The translations under genes were made by a program, and so were the position numbers. From NCBI RefSeq assembly GCF_040361195.1, contig NZ_APNE01000002.1: a DNA stretch of 64,000 bases. The stretch is one strand, 5' to 3'. Below, one piece after another: positions 51,525 through 60,782 of this stretch. Source of the DNA: Salinisphaera hydrothermalis. Lineage in GTDB: Bacteria; Pseudomonadota; Gammaproteobacteria; Nevskiales; Salinisphaeraceae. Below the pieces are notes generated by a model. It was not told where the DNA came from. It searched no databases and saw only the letters and a list, made by a program, of their open reading frames with translations. Position 1 is the first letter of the stretch. Every line of letters starts with the position of its first letter.

Positions 51525-52652
51525 TCAGGCCATCGTGGCGATGGTCCGGCGAAAGCGCAGCAGCGATGCGGCGAACAGCACGCTGCCAATCGCCAGAATC
51601 GCGGCAAGCTGCGGCCAGACGGTGGCGAGCCCAGCGCCGCGATAGAGCACGGCCTGGGCGAGTGCGACGAAATGCGTGGTCGGCGCGGCCAGCATGATAT
51701 CGGCCACGGCCGTTGGCATGCTCTCGCGCGGGGTCATGCCGCCGGACAGGATATCGAGCGGCAACAACAACAGAATGAGCAGCAGACCGAACTGGGGCAT
51801 GGAGCGTGCCACCGTGCCCAGGAATATGCCCATCGACGTGGTCGCGAACAGATGCAATGCCACCGCCGACAGGAACAGCAGCGTCGAGCCGTGTACCGGC
51901 ACCGCCAGCAGCCCCCGGATCACCACGAACAACGACACCGCCGTGGCGGCCAGCACCACGAGCGCCATCGACCACACCTTGCTGAGCATGATTTCCAGCG
52001 GCGTGACCGGCATGACCAGAAGATGCTCCACCGTACCGTGTTCGCGCTCGCGAATCAGCGCGGCGCCGGTCAACACGATCGAAAGCATGGTGATGTTGTT
52101 GATCAGCTCCATCACCGCGCCGAACCATTTCTCGCTGAGCGGCGGGTTGAAACGCGCGCGCAGCACCAAGCCGACCAGGAGCACCGGCTCGCCTTGTCGA
52201 CGTCGCACGAAATCCGTGACCTCGTCGTTGACGATGTTCTGGATATAGCCGGCGCCGGTAAACGCCTGACGAACCTGGGTTGCGTCGACGTTGAGCTGCA
52301 TGGCCGGCACGCGCCCCGCCATCACGTCGCGTTGAAAATCCGGCGGGATGTCGAGTGCGAAGGTATCCCGGCCGGTGTCCAGACGTGTGTCCATCCGATC
52401 CGCTGCGATCAGGTCGGGCGGTCGGAAATAAGGCGGTTGAAACGCATCCACGATCCGTTGGGAAAGCGGGGAGCCATCTTCGTCGACGATCGCGATGGCC
52501 GCGTTGTGCAGCGTCTCGGGCATAGCGGTGGCGGCACTGTAAATCGCGAACGTGAAGGCATACAGAATGAGCACCAGCATGCCGCGGTCGCGCACCAGGC
52601 TGCGCAGTTCCTTGATGCCGAGATGCCATATATTGGCTGCGCGCACGCTCAA
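51525..52652 (-). CDS. yhhJ: ABC-2 type exporter permease (YhhJ-like)
   Basis: This 375-residue inner-membrane protein is an ABC-2 permease: one N-terminal span, a large periplasmic domain (about residues 45-170) and five to six C-terminal spans with IREREHGTVEHLLVMPVTP, a family hallmark. Its start overlaps the stop of the RbbA-like gene by four bases (ATGA). In Escherichia coli the set YhiI-RbbA(YhiH)-YhhJ has the same order. It should form the channel with the permease half of RbbA. Substrate is unknown. Confidence 0.9.
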   Translation of the reverse strand: MSVRAANIWHLGIKELRSLVRDRGMLVLILYAFTFAIYSAATAMPETLHNAAIAIVDEDGSPLSQRIVDAFQPPYFRPPDLIAADRMDTRLDTGRDTFALDIPPDFQRDVMAGRVPAMQLNVDATQVRQAFTGAGYIQNIVNDEVTDFVRRRQGEPVLLVGLVLRARFNPPLSEKWFGAVMELINNITMLSIVLTGAALIREREHGTVEHLLVMPVTPLEIMLSKVWSMALVVLAATAVSLFVVIRGLLAVPVHGSTLLFLSAVALHLFATTSMGIFLGTVARSMPQFGLLLILLLLPLDILSGGMTPRESMPTAVADIMLAAPTTHFVALAQAVLYRGAGLATVWPQLAAILAIGSVLFAASLLRFRRTIATMA

Positions 52653-55408
52653 CGCTCCTGCTTGTGCAACAGCATGGCGGTCAGCCCAAGCAGAATCGGC
52701 ACGCTGACGATCATCGGCCAGAACGAACCGTACAGATCGGCGAAGCCCAGCGCCTTCGAGAACGTGCCACGAGAAATGGTGATGAAATGCGTGGTCGGAT
52801 ACAGTTGGCCGATGACACGGCCCGCCCCTTCGAGCGAGGCCACCGGGTTGATCATTCCCGAAAAACTGACCGCCGGCAGTAGTGTCAGCACAGCGGTGCC
52901 GAAAATCGCCGCGATCTGGCTGCGCATGAATGTGGAGATCAGCAGCCCAAGCGCCGTCGCGCAGATGACATAGATCAGCGCCGCCAGCGTGATCGCGGCC
53001 AGGCTGCCCTTGAACGGTACCGCAAACAGCGTCACCGCCAGCCCCATGAGCAGCGCGAAATTGATCATTGCGAGTACGACATACGGCAGCTGCTTGCCGA
53101 GCAGGAATTCGAGCCGCGTGGTCGGGGTGACATAGAAATTCGTGATCGAGCCGAGTTCCTTCTCGCGCACGACGCTGAGCGCGGCCAGCATGGCGGGGAT
53201 CAGCATCAGCAGCAGCGGAATCACCCCCGGCACCATGGCCGTAAGACTCTCGATATCCGGGTTGTAGCGATAGCGCGTCTCGATATTCACGCGCCCCGCG
53301 GCCTCCGCGCCGCGGCCCGCCTCACGGGCCTGTCGTGCCAGCCAGTGCTGGTGCATGCCCTGGACATAGCCGCGAATGGTTTCGGCCCGACTCGGCATGG
53401 CGCCGTCGATCCATGCCCCGATATTCACAGCGCGCCCGCGGGCAATATCGCGGGCGAAGTTCGGCGGGATCTCGATCGCCAGACTCAGCTGGCCGTTACG
53501 CATGCGCCGATCGAGATCGGCATAGTCGGTGATCGGCGCCTTCTCGGTGAAATAACGCGATCCGGCGATGCTGTCGGTGTAGTCATGGCTGAGGGGGGTC
53601 TGGTCGTGATCGAGTACGGCAAAGCTCAGATTCTCGACGTCCATATTGATGCCGTAGCCGATCACCAGCATGAGGATCACGCTGCCCACCAGCGCCAGGG
53701 TCAGCCGGATCGGGTCGCGTCGCAGCTCCAGCGCTTCGCGGCGCGCATAACTGAGCGTGCGGCGCAGATCGAACACGCGTCGAACGCCCGCCGTAACCGC
53801 GACGGATGCAACGGACGGCACGGCCGCGGTCACCGCTTCGGCGGGCTCGGCTGACGCGGCGGGGGCGGCCGCCTCTTGCAGGTACCCGATGAATGCATCC
53901 TCGAGTGTGTCGGCGGCGCGCTTACGGGCCAGCTCGGCCGGCGGGTCGGTCGCCAACACCCGCCCGGCGTGCATGAGGGCGATCCGATCACAGCGTTCGG
54001 CTTCGTTCATGAAATGGGTGGAGATGAAGATCGTCACGCCGTCATGTCGCGACAGATCGGCCAGAATCCGCCAGAACGCGTCCCGGGCCACTGGATCGAC
54101 ACCCGAGGTCGGCTCGTCGAGGATCAGTATTTCCGGCTGGTGGATCATGGCCACCGCGAGCGATAAGCGCTGGCGATGGCCCAGTGGTAACGCCGTCGGC
54201 AGCGCATTGACGACCTGCGCCAGATCGAAGCGGTCGAGCATGGCCGCCACGCGGGCGGCGCGGCCCGCGGCCGGAATGCCGAACAACCGGGCATGCAGCA
54301 CCAGATTCTGGCGCACCGTCAGCTCGGTATAGAGCGAGAACGCCTGGGACATGTAGCCGACGCGCCGGCGCGTCGCCATATCACCGGCATCCACCGGGCG
54401 GCCGAATAACCAGGCCTGACCTTCGCTCGGTGGCAACAGCCCCGTGAGCATTTTCATGGTCGTGGTCTTGCCGCAACCGTTGGATCCGATAAAGCCGAAG
54501 ATCTCGCCGCGGCCGATGGAAAAACTCACATGGTCGACGGCCTTGAAATCGCCGAAGCGCATGGTCAGCCCACGCGCCTCGATCGCGATTGGCTGCGTTC
54601 CGGCCGACAACGGCGCGATCTGGACGGCGTGGTGCTCACGCCGGCGCTCTTCGGGCAGCAGCGCAATGAAGGCGGTCTCCAGATCGTCGCAGCCGGTCCG
54701 TTCGAGCAGCCCGGCCGGCGTATTGCAGGCCAGAATACGGCCGGCATCCATCGCCACCAGCCAATCGAAGCGACCCGCCTCCTCCATATAGGCCGTGGCG
54801 ACCACCACGCTCATGCCCGGACGCTCGGCGCGGATACGGTCGATCAGATCCCAGAACTGGCGGCGCGACAATGGATCGACGCCGGTCGTGGGCTCGTCGA
54901 GCACGAGCAGATCCGGATCGTGGATCAAGGCACAACACAGCCCGAGTTTCTGCTTCATCCCACCGGAGAGCTTGGCAGCCGGCCGATCAATGAAATCGGC
55001 GAGCCCGGTGCTGGCGGTGAGATGCGCGATGCGCGCACGTCGCTCGGCGGCGTCCTGGCCGAACAACCGGCCGAAGAAATCGATGTTTTCGAATACCGAC
55101 AGCGTCGGATAGAGATTCCGCCCCAGCCCCTGCGGCATGTAGGCAATGCGGGGGCAACTGCGCTGACGATGCCGGGCATCCGCCATGTCGCCGCCGAGCA
55201 CTTCAACCTGGCCACTCTGAACTGCTCGCGCCCCGGCCACGAGCGATAACAGACTCGACTTGCCCACGCCGTCCGGCCCGATCAGCCCGATCATACGGTC
55301 CGATGGCAAACTGAGATCGATATCGATCAGCGCCGGGCGATGCCGATAACTCAGACCAACCCCGCTCAGGCGAGCCACCGGCACGGCGCCGCCCGCCCCA
55401 TCGCGCAT
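52649..55408 (-). CDS. rbbA: RbbA-type fused ABC transporter (two ATPases plus permease)
   Basis: This 919-residue protein fuses two ABC ATPase domains to an ABC-2 permease. Walker A motifs are GLIGPDGVGKSSLLSLV (near residue 45) and GFIGSNGCGKTTTMKML (near 310), with ABC signature LSGGMKQKLG in the first and a degenerate PLGHRQRLS in the second, exactly as in Escherichia coli RbbA. RbbA was described as ribosome-associated, while the operon context indicates export. The permease part begins near residue 550. I prefer the ATG at 55408, which matches the RbbA N-terminus; a GTG at 55429 would overlap the adaptor gene. It is coupled to YhhJ by a four-base overlap. Confidence 0.93.
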   Translation of the reverse strand: MRDGAGGAVPVARLSGVGLSYRHRPALIDIDLSLPSDRMIGLIGPDGVGKSSLLSLVAGARAVQSGQVEVLGGDMADARHRQRSCPRIAYMPQGLGRNLYPTLSVFENIDFFGRLFGQDAAERRARIAHLTASTGLADFIDRPAAKLSGGMKQKLGLCCALIHDPDLLVLDEPTTGVDPLSRRQFWDLIDRIRAERPGMSVVVATAYMEEAGRFDWLVAMDAGRILACNTPAGLLERTGCDDLETAFIALLPEERRREHHAVQIAPLSAGTQPIAIEARGLTMRFGDFKAVDHVSFSIGRGEIFGFIGSNGCGKTTTMKMLTGLLPPSEGQAWLFGRPVDAGDMATRRRVGYMSQAFSLYTELTVRQNLVLHARLFGIPAAGRAARVAAMLDRFDLAQVVNALPTALPLGHRQRLSLAVAMIHQPEILILDEPTSGVDPVARDAFWRILADLSRHDGVTIFISTHFMNEAERCDRIALMHAGRVLATDPPAELARKRAADTLEDAFIGYLQEAAAPAASAEPAEAVTAAVPSVASVAVTAGVRRVFDLRRTLSYARREALELRRDPIRLTLALVGSVILMLVIGYGINMDVENLSFAVLDHDQTPLSHDYTDSIAGSRYFTEKAPITDYADLDRRMRNGQLSLAIEIPPNFARDIARGRAVNIGAWIDGAMPSRAETIRGYVQGMHQHWLARQAREAGRGAEAAGRVNIETRYRYNPDIESLTAMVPGVIPLLLMLIPAMLAALSVVREKELGSITNFYVTPTTRLEFLLGKQLPYVVLAMINFALLMGLAVTLFAVPFKGSLAAITLAALIYVICATALGLLISTFMRSQIAAIFGTAVLTLLPAVSFSGMINPVASLEGAGRVIGQLYPTTHFITISRGTFSKALGFADLYGSFWPMIVSVPILLGLTAMLLHKQER

Positions 55409-55421
55409 GGGCGTTCCCGGC

Positions 55422-56504
55422 TCAGCCACGGGGCAATTTGACCTGCAGATCGGCCGGCCATGGCGTCGCGGGATTCAGGCGCACGTAAACCATGCCCGGC
55501 AAGCCGGTCTTGACCTGCTTGAGATGTTGCTGCAACAGCGCTGGCGCGATCCGCGCCTTGACCCGGAAAGTGAGCTTCTGGCGCTCCTCCGCGGTTTCGA
55601 CCGTCTTGGGCGTGAACTGGGCCACATCGGCCACATACGAGATCGTGGCGGGAATCACATAGCCCGGTGCCGCATCGAGCACGATACGGGCCTCGGCCCC
55701 CAGGGCCACGCGCCCGGCCTTGGCCGTTGGCAGGAAGAACGTCATATAGACATCGCTCAGATCCACCATGCTGAGCACGCTGGCGCCCGCGGCCAGCACT
55801 TCGCCGGGCTGGGCCACGCGATACTGGATGCGTCCGGCACGCGGCGCGTGCAGCACGCTGTCCGCCAGCTCGGCCTCGAGCTCCTGCGTCGCGGCCACGG
55901 CCGCCTGGATCGACGCCTCGGCCTGGCCCACCGATGCCTGAGCGGCCTCGATCGCCGCGCGGCTGGCCTGGACCTGCGCACGCGCGGCGGCGAGCGTAGC
56001 GCGTGCCTGCTGGTAAGCCGACTCGCTGTCATCGAGTTCCTGCTGTGAACCGGCCCGCTCGGCCAGCAGCGCCCGGGCGCGGCGAAAGCGCTTGCCGGCG
56101 ACTTTGGCTTCGGCCTTGCGCTGCGCCACCACGGCTTCGGCGTTGGCATACTCGGCCCGCCGCAGCGCGACGTCGGACACTGCCGAGGTGCGGGCGCTGC
56201 GCGCCTGTAGCACCCGTGCCTTCGCCTGCGCCAACTGGGCATCGAGCGTCGCGGTATCCATATGGGCCACAACCTGGCCGGAGGCGACAAAATCGCCCTC
56301 GTCCACCGCGATGTCGTGAATGCGGCCGGCATATTTGGTGGCGATCTCGATATCCACCGCCTCGATACGGCCGTTGCTGGCGGCGAAATCCGGCCCCGGC
56401 CCGTCCGGCTGCCAGCGCAGCCACGCCCATACGCCGATCGCGACGATTACCGCCACCGCCGCGCCCCAGAACAGCCCCGTCTTCATTTTCGGGCTTACCG
56501 TCAT
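55422..56504 (-). CDS. yhiI: HlyD-family periplasmic adaptor (YhiI-like)
   Basis: This 360-residue membrane fusion protein links the ABC exporter to the outer channel. It has one N-terminal span (GLFWGAAVAVIVAIGVWAWL), the half-lipoyl segment DEGDFVASGQVVAHMDTATL, a long Ala-rich coiled-coil hairpin (about residues 90-210), HAPRAGRIQYRVAQPGEVL, and a beta-barrel domain. The start at 56504 overlaps the stop of the outer-membrane gene as ATGA; an upstream extension would run inside that gene. Relatives YbhG and YhiI work with ABC-2 exporters, matching the neighbours. Confidence 0.92.
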   Translation of the reverse strand: MTVSPKMKTGLFWGAAVAVIVAIGVWAWLRWQPDGPGPDFAASNGRIEAVDIEIATKYAGRIHDIAVDEGDFVASGQVVAHMDTATLDAQLAQAKARVLQARSARTSAVSDVALRRAEYANAEAVVAQRKAEAKVAGKRFRRARALLAERAGSQQELDDSESAYQQARATLAAARAQVQASRAAIEAAQASVGQAEASIQAAVAATQELEAELADSVLHAPRAGRIQYRVAQPGEVLAAGASVLSMVDLSDVYMTFFLPTAKAGRVALGAEARIVLDAAPGYVIPATISYVADVAQFTPKTVETAEERQKLTFRVKARIAPALLQQHLKQVKTGLPGMVYVRLNPATPWPADLQVKLPRG

Positions 56505-57943
56505 GTATTCGCTCCCGTTGGCAACCGGCGCTCGACCCGGCCCCCGCCGAGCGCGCGATACAGATCGACCGCGTTGGTCAGCTCGGCTCGACGCATCTGC
56601 ACCAGCCGCTGCTGTTCGGTGAACAACGCGCGTTGGGCATCGAGGACTTCGATGAAGGCCACGGAGCCGTTGTCGTATTGATGGCGGGCAAGGCGCACGC
56701 GGGCGCGCTCCGCCGCCACGGTGTATCGCAAAGCCTCGACCTGTAGCCGCAGCCACTTGCGCGCGGTGAGCCCGTCACGCACTTCACGAAACGCCTGCTG
56801 CACGTCCGATTCGTACTGCGCCACCACTGTATGTCGCCGCGCCCAGGCGAGATCGAGATTGGCGCGACGCTCGCCGTAATCGAATAGCGGCACCGTTAGA
56901 CGCGGCACGAACAACCAGCTGCTGGTGCCAGCTGCGAACAAGTCTTTGAGCTGCGCGCTCGCCGTGCCATAGCTCGCGGTGAGCGTGATCTGCGGCAGAA
57001 AAGCGGCACGAGCAGCGCCGATGTTGGCGTTCGCACCGCGCAATCGCGCCTCGTCGGCCCGCAGATCAGGGCGATTGAGCAACAGGTCGGACGGTAAGCC
57101 GGGCCCGAGCGTCGTCACGACGCCCTGGCCCGCCAAAGAACGCGGCGGCGGCAACGCGCCGGGCCACTCGCCCACGAGTTGCTGCATCAGATGTCGATTC
57201 CTGTCGCTGTCCTGATGCAATGCCGCAAGATCCGCTCGCGTGCTGCCGGTCAGCGTCTGCATCTGGCGCAGCGCCAGTTCGGACGTCGCCCCCAACTCAT
57301 AGCGCCGCCGCGCGATACGCAGCGACTCCTCGCGATTGCGAAGCGTCTGGGTTGCCAGCGCGATCCGCTCGTCCAACTCGCGCTGCAACAGATACGTATC
57401 GGCCACCTGGGCAATCAGGCTGATCTCAAACGAGCGACGCGCTTCGTCGGTGGCCAGGTATTCAGCCAATGCCGCTCGCCGGAGGTTCGCCACCCGGCCC
57501 CAGAAATCGAGTTCGTATGACGGTACGAGAATCGCCAGCTGGTGCTGCTTGATATCGTCGCCGCCGATCAACGGCGTATTACCCGGCACATCGCCACGGA
57601 TCACGGTCCCGCTGGCGTCGATCCGGGGCAGCTCGGAGGCCCGCTGGATTCGATACTGAGCGCGGACTTCATCGACCCGGCTCACGGCCACTTGAAGATC
57701 GCGGTTATGCGCCAGCGCGGCTTCGATCAGCCGCTGCAGACGCGGATCTCGGAAGAAATCCCGCCAGCCGACCCGAGCGGCGTCGAGCGCCGGCTCCGGC
57801 GCATTCGCGGCACCGGCATCATAGCGTGGCGGTATGGGCGGGACCGGCATGCGCTCGGCCGGCGCCAGCGAGCAGCCAGCCACCGTGAGGGCACCGATTA
57901 TCAGCGCCACACGACGCCAGTAGAACAGCGACAACTCGTCCAC
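56501..57943 (-). CDS. Outer-membrane efflux lipoprotein (NodT/OprM family)
   Basis: This 480-residue TolC-like channel has a lipoprotein signal (LIIGALTVAGC), two outer-membrane efflux repeats (PSYELDFWGRVANLRRAAL; RLTVPLFDYGERRANLD) and the LYRALGGG end. It is the first gene of a four-gene exporter operon (channel, adaptor, RbbA, YhhJ), so the outer channel comes with its own ABC pump. The start is a GTG at 57943 with a weak ribosome site. A perfect FNR-type box lies 54-67 bases ahead. It is a distant paralog of the channel in the RND operon at 4,791. Confidence 0.92.
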   Translation of the reverse strand: MDELSLFYWRRVALIIGALTVAGCSLAPAERMPVPPIPPRYDAGAANAPEPALDAARVGWRDFFRDPRLQRLIEAALAHNRDLQVAVSRVDEVRAQYRIQRASELPRIDASGTVIRGDVPGNTPLIGGDDIKQHQLAILVPSYELDFWGRVANLRRAALAEYLATDEARRSFEISLIAQVADTYLLQRELDERIALATQTLRNREESLRIARRRYELGATSELALRQMQTLTGSTRADLAALHQDSDRNRHLMQQLVGEWPGALPPPRSLAGQGVVTTLGPGLPSDLLLNRPDLRADEARLRGANANIGAARAAFLPQITLTASYGTASAQLKDLFAAGTSSWLFVPRLTVPLFDYGERRANLDLAWARRHTVVAQYESDVQQAFREVRDGLTARKWLRLQVEALRYTVAAERARVRLARHQYDNGSVAFIEVLDAQRALFTEQQRLVQMRRAELTNAVDLYRALGGGRVERRLPTGANT

Positions 57944-57996
57944 CGATCTGTTCCGAATTCGATGCCGTATGGTTGCGGATCGACGCCGGGAACGAC

Positions 57997-58010
57997 TTGA
58001 TCCGCATCAA
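57997..58010 (-). promoter_or_regulatory. FNR/Anr box of the ABC exporter operon (perfect)
   Basis: TTGATCCGCATCAA matches the consensus exactly, between the ftsH stop and the exporter channel gene. The -10 region on the minus strand (CATACG) is weak, so the promoter would depend on the activator. Confidence 0.75.
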
Positions 58011-58076
58011 CCCGCCGATGTGCCCGAACCGTTCTGTGCCGGCCTTGCCCGCGATCTGTCGGCGCACCGCACCGCT

Positions 58077-59936
58077 TTATTTCGCGGCCCCGGCACGTAG
58101 TGGCGTCACCGATTGTCCGCCGCCAACCAGATCGGCCGCGAGCCGATCCAGATCGGCGGCGTCCAGCGTTTCGTGCTCGAGCAATTCCCTCGCGCCGGCT
58201 TCCAACACGTCGCGATTACGCTCCAGCGCGGCATAAACGCGCTCGAATACGTCGTGAATGATGGTGCGCACGGCGCCGTCGATCGCGTCGGCCGTGTGCT
58301 CGCTAAAAGACCGCTCGCCTGGCCCGCCATAGCCGCCCGGACCCAGCAGGCTGGCCGGCTCGTTGTCGTAGGTGACATAACCGAGCTGCTCGTCCATGCC
58401 GTAGCGTGTGACCATGCTCCGCGCGAGATCGGTGGCCTTGGACAGATCGTCGGCGGCACCGGTCGACAGGTGGCGGTAAACCAGTTTTTCGGCCGCCCGC
58501 CCGCCGAGCAATACCGCGATCTTGTTCTCGAGCTCTTCCCGCGTCATCAGGAAACGATCCTCGGTCGGTCGCTGCAACGTATAGCCCAGCGCCCCGATGC
58601 CGCGCGGAATGATCGAGACCTTGTGCACCGGGTCCACGCCGGGCAGCAGCCGTGTCATCAGCGCATGGCCCATTTCGTGGTGCGCCACGATCTCGCGCTC
58701 GCGCGGGTTGAGAATACGGTTCTTCTTTTCCAGCCCGGCCACGATGCGTTCGATCGCGTTGTTGAAATCGATCATCGTGACGGCGTCGGCGCGACGCCGG
58801 GTGGCGAGCAGCGCCGCTTCGTTGACCAGATTGGCAAGGTCGGCACCGGTAAAGCCGGTGGTGAGCGCCGCGATCTGTTCCAGCGCCACATCCTCGGCCA
58901 GGCGAATCTTCTTCACGTGCACGCGCAGGATCTGGATGCGCCCGGCCTTGTCCGGCCGATCCACCAGCACCTGGCGATCGAATCGGCCCGCGCGCAGCAA
59001 CGCCGGGTCGAGAATCTCGGGCCGGTTGGTCGCCGCCAGCAGCACGAGTCCGCCGCTCGGGTCGAAGCCGTCGAGCTCGACCAGCAGCTGGTTGAGCGTC
59101 TGTTCGCGTTCGTCATTGCCGCCGGTCTGGTGGAACACGCCGCGTGCGCGCCCCAGCGCATCCAACTCGTCGATGAAGATAATGGCCGGCGCCTTGGCCC
59201 GCGCCTGCTGGAACAGGTCCCGTACCCGGGCCGCCCCGACGCCCACGAACATCTCGACGAACTCGGAGCCGCTGATGGAAAAGAACGGCACCTCCGCCTC
59301 ACCGGCCACCGCACGCGCCAGCAGCGTCTTGCCCGTGCCCGGCGGGCCGACCAGCAGCACGCCCTTGGGGATATGGGCACCGAGCGTGCTGTAGCGCTTC
59401 GGGTCCTTGAGAAATTCGATCAGTTCGACCAGTTCTTCCTTGGCTTCGTCGACGCCGGCCACATCATCGAAACCGACCTTGGTATCGGTTTCGACATAGA
59501 TCTTGGCGCGGCTCTTGCCGACCTGCATGAACCCGCCAGCACCGGAGCTGCCGCCGGCCATCCGACGCATCAGGAAGATCCACACGCCCAGAAACAGGCC
59601 CATGGGCAGGACCCACGACAATAGCGTCCCGATCCAGGTCGTATCGGGCGCGCCGCGATACGTCACGCCTGCCTTGTCGAGCTCGGTCCGCAGGTCTTCG
59701 GGCACCCGTAGGGTCGTGAAATGGGTCTTGCCGTCGCGCGGCTGCTTGAAATCGCCACGTATCGACTGCGTTCCGATCGTTACATCCTTGATGTTGCCCT
59801 GGTTCAATTCCTTCTGGAACGCGCTGTACGGCAAGCTCACCGACTCCGTATTGCTGTGGGTGAGCTGCATCATGGCAATCAGCACCAACACCGGGATGAG
59901 CACTGACCAGATGTATGGATAGATATTTTTATTCAT
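58077..59936 (-). CDS. ftsH: ATP-dependent zinc metalloprotease FtsH (accessory copy)
   Basis: FtsH is a membrane-bound AAA protease that degrades misfolded membrane and some soluble proteins. Two N-terminal spans enclose a periplasmic domain; the AAA module has GPPGTGKTLLARAVAGEAEVP (Walker A near residue 200), IDELDALGRARG and the SRH motif; the zinc site is HHEMGHAL (near residue 420), where housekeeping FtsH usually reads HEAGH. This Met variant and the absence of rlmE/folP neighbours suggest a second, stress-linked copy. It follows a small heat-shock gene by 75 bases and probably shares its FNR-type promoter. No good ribosome site precedes the ATG. Confidence 0.93.
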   Translation of the reverse strand: MNKNIYPYIWSVLIPVLVLIAMMQLTHSNTESVSLPYSAFQKELNQGNIKDVTIGTQSIRGDFKQPRDGKTHFTTLRVPEDLRTELDKAGVTYRGAPDTTWIGTLLSWVLPMGLFLGVWIFLMRRMAGGSSGAGGFMQVGKSRAKIYVETDTKVGFDDVAGVDEAKEELVELIEFLKDPKRYSTLGAHIPKGVLLVGPPGTGKTLLARAVAGEAEVPFFSISGSEFVEMFVGVGAARVRDLFQQARAKAPAIIFIDELDALGRARGVFHQTGGNDEREQTLNQLLVELDGFDPSGGLVLLAATNRPEILDPALLRAGRFDRQVLVDRPDKAGRIQILRVHVKKIRLAEDVALEQIAALTTGFTGADLANLVNEAALLATRRRADAVTMIDFNNAIERIVAGLEKKNRILNPREREIVAHHEMGHALMTRLLPGVDPVHKVSIIPRGIGALGYTLQRPTEDRFLMTREELENKIAVLLGGRAAEKLVYRHLSTGAADDLSKATDLARSMVTRYGMDEQLGYVTYDNEPASLLGPGGYGGPGERSFSEHTADAIDGAVRTIIHDVFERVYAALERNRDVLEAGARELLEHETLDAADLDRLAADLVGGGQSVTPLRAGAAK

Positions 59937-60011
59937 CGATTTAGGTTGGCCGAATCAAACCGGTTGACGGCGCGTTCTGCCACCGCGCCGCCGCCAATAC
60001 GGGATGCCCGC

Positions 60012-60416
60012 TCATTCGGGTAACTCGCGTAATGCATCGGGTACCGGCGCGTAGAGCCGGGCGAAGCGGACTTCGACCGCGCCTTGCTCCGGCGCGACAT
60101 CGAACCGGCGGCTGTCGGCGTCGAACGGCAAGCTAATGCTGCGAGCGAAATGACGCTGGCCGCAGGCGCCCGGATGCGGGCGCTGCGGGTCGTGCCAAAC
60201 GCGTGGTCGCTCCCCGGAAAGCAAAAGCATGCCGTCCTCTACCGCGACCTTGATGGCACCCGCCGCCACGCCGGGCAATTCGGCACGGATCACATAGTGA
60301 TCGGCAAATTCGCGAACATCGACGACGAGCATCCAGTCGTCCCGATCATCGGTGGCGACATGATGCCCGGCGCTCGTTTGCGCATCGCGATCGGGTTTAT
60401 CCGTTGTTTGTCCCAT
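60012..60416 (-). CDS. Divergent small heat-shock protein (Hsp20 family)
   Basis: This 134-residue protein has an alpha-crystallin domain (VVDVREFADHYVIRAELPGV, DGMLLLSGER, SISLPFDADSRRFDV) but a divergent end and no IxI motif, unlike the hsp20 at 16,265. A Cys/His/Pro-rich loop (WHDPQRPHPGACGQRH) interrupts the domain. GGAGG six bases before the ATG fixes the start at 60416; the frame continues into the FNR-type box, so a longer protein is rejected. Its FNR-type box rather than a sigma-32 promoter suggests induction by low oxygen. It is upstream of ftsH, forming a proteostasis pair. Confidence 0.85.
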   Translation of the reverse strand: MGQTTDKPDRDAQTSAGHHVATDDRDDWMLVVDVREFADHYVIRAELPGVAAGAIKVAVEDGMLLLSGERPRVWHDPQRPHPGACGQRHFARSISLPFDADSRRFDVAPEQGAVEVRFARLYAPVPDALRELPE

Positions 60417-60492
60417 GGTCGCCTCCGGACCATCCAGCGCCGAGCGGTGAACACCATTCGAGCCAGCGTGCCGTATTGGCGCGCGTCGATCG

Positions 60493-60506
60493 TTGATCAG
60501 GATCAA
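60493..60506 (-). promoter_or_regulatory. FNR/Anr box of the hsp20-ftsH unit (perfect)
   Basis: TTGATCAGGATCAA matches the consensus exactly and lies 77-90 bases before the hsp20 start codon. Confidence 0.75.
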
Positions 60507-60782
60507 ACGGTGCCCCGGGCCACCATGTCCGACACGGTCGGCCGACGCGATGGAAAAACAGCTGGAGACTCGCCGTTTTTCCCCGCGCGCAAAAACAGAA
60601 TCCGAGCCTGTTCGTCTATGGCTTCAAAACGCCTCCCGGCCGAGCAGCAGCGGGCCGGTAGCGCATCGGCCCGCCGGACGAGACACAACGGCGTGTCGTC
60701 ATGAAATACGCCCTCGAAAGGCAGACATCGCCCGCTGTTTCCCATGCCATTCACCGGAAGCGGCAGCTATTTTTCTGCCGGG
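60507..60782. other. Intergenic region between xfp and hsp20
   Basis: Together with the hsp20 leader this makes about 370 gene-free bases. Apart from the FNR-type box I see no gene and no convincing terminator for the phosphoketolase gene. Confidence 0.45.

Noticed and set aside
51295..52629. 444-codon minus-strand frame overlapping the YhhJ-like permease
   Set aside because: It is in a different phase from the recognisable permease, is Arg/Gly-rich, and would also cover the FNR-type box.
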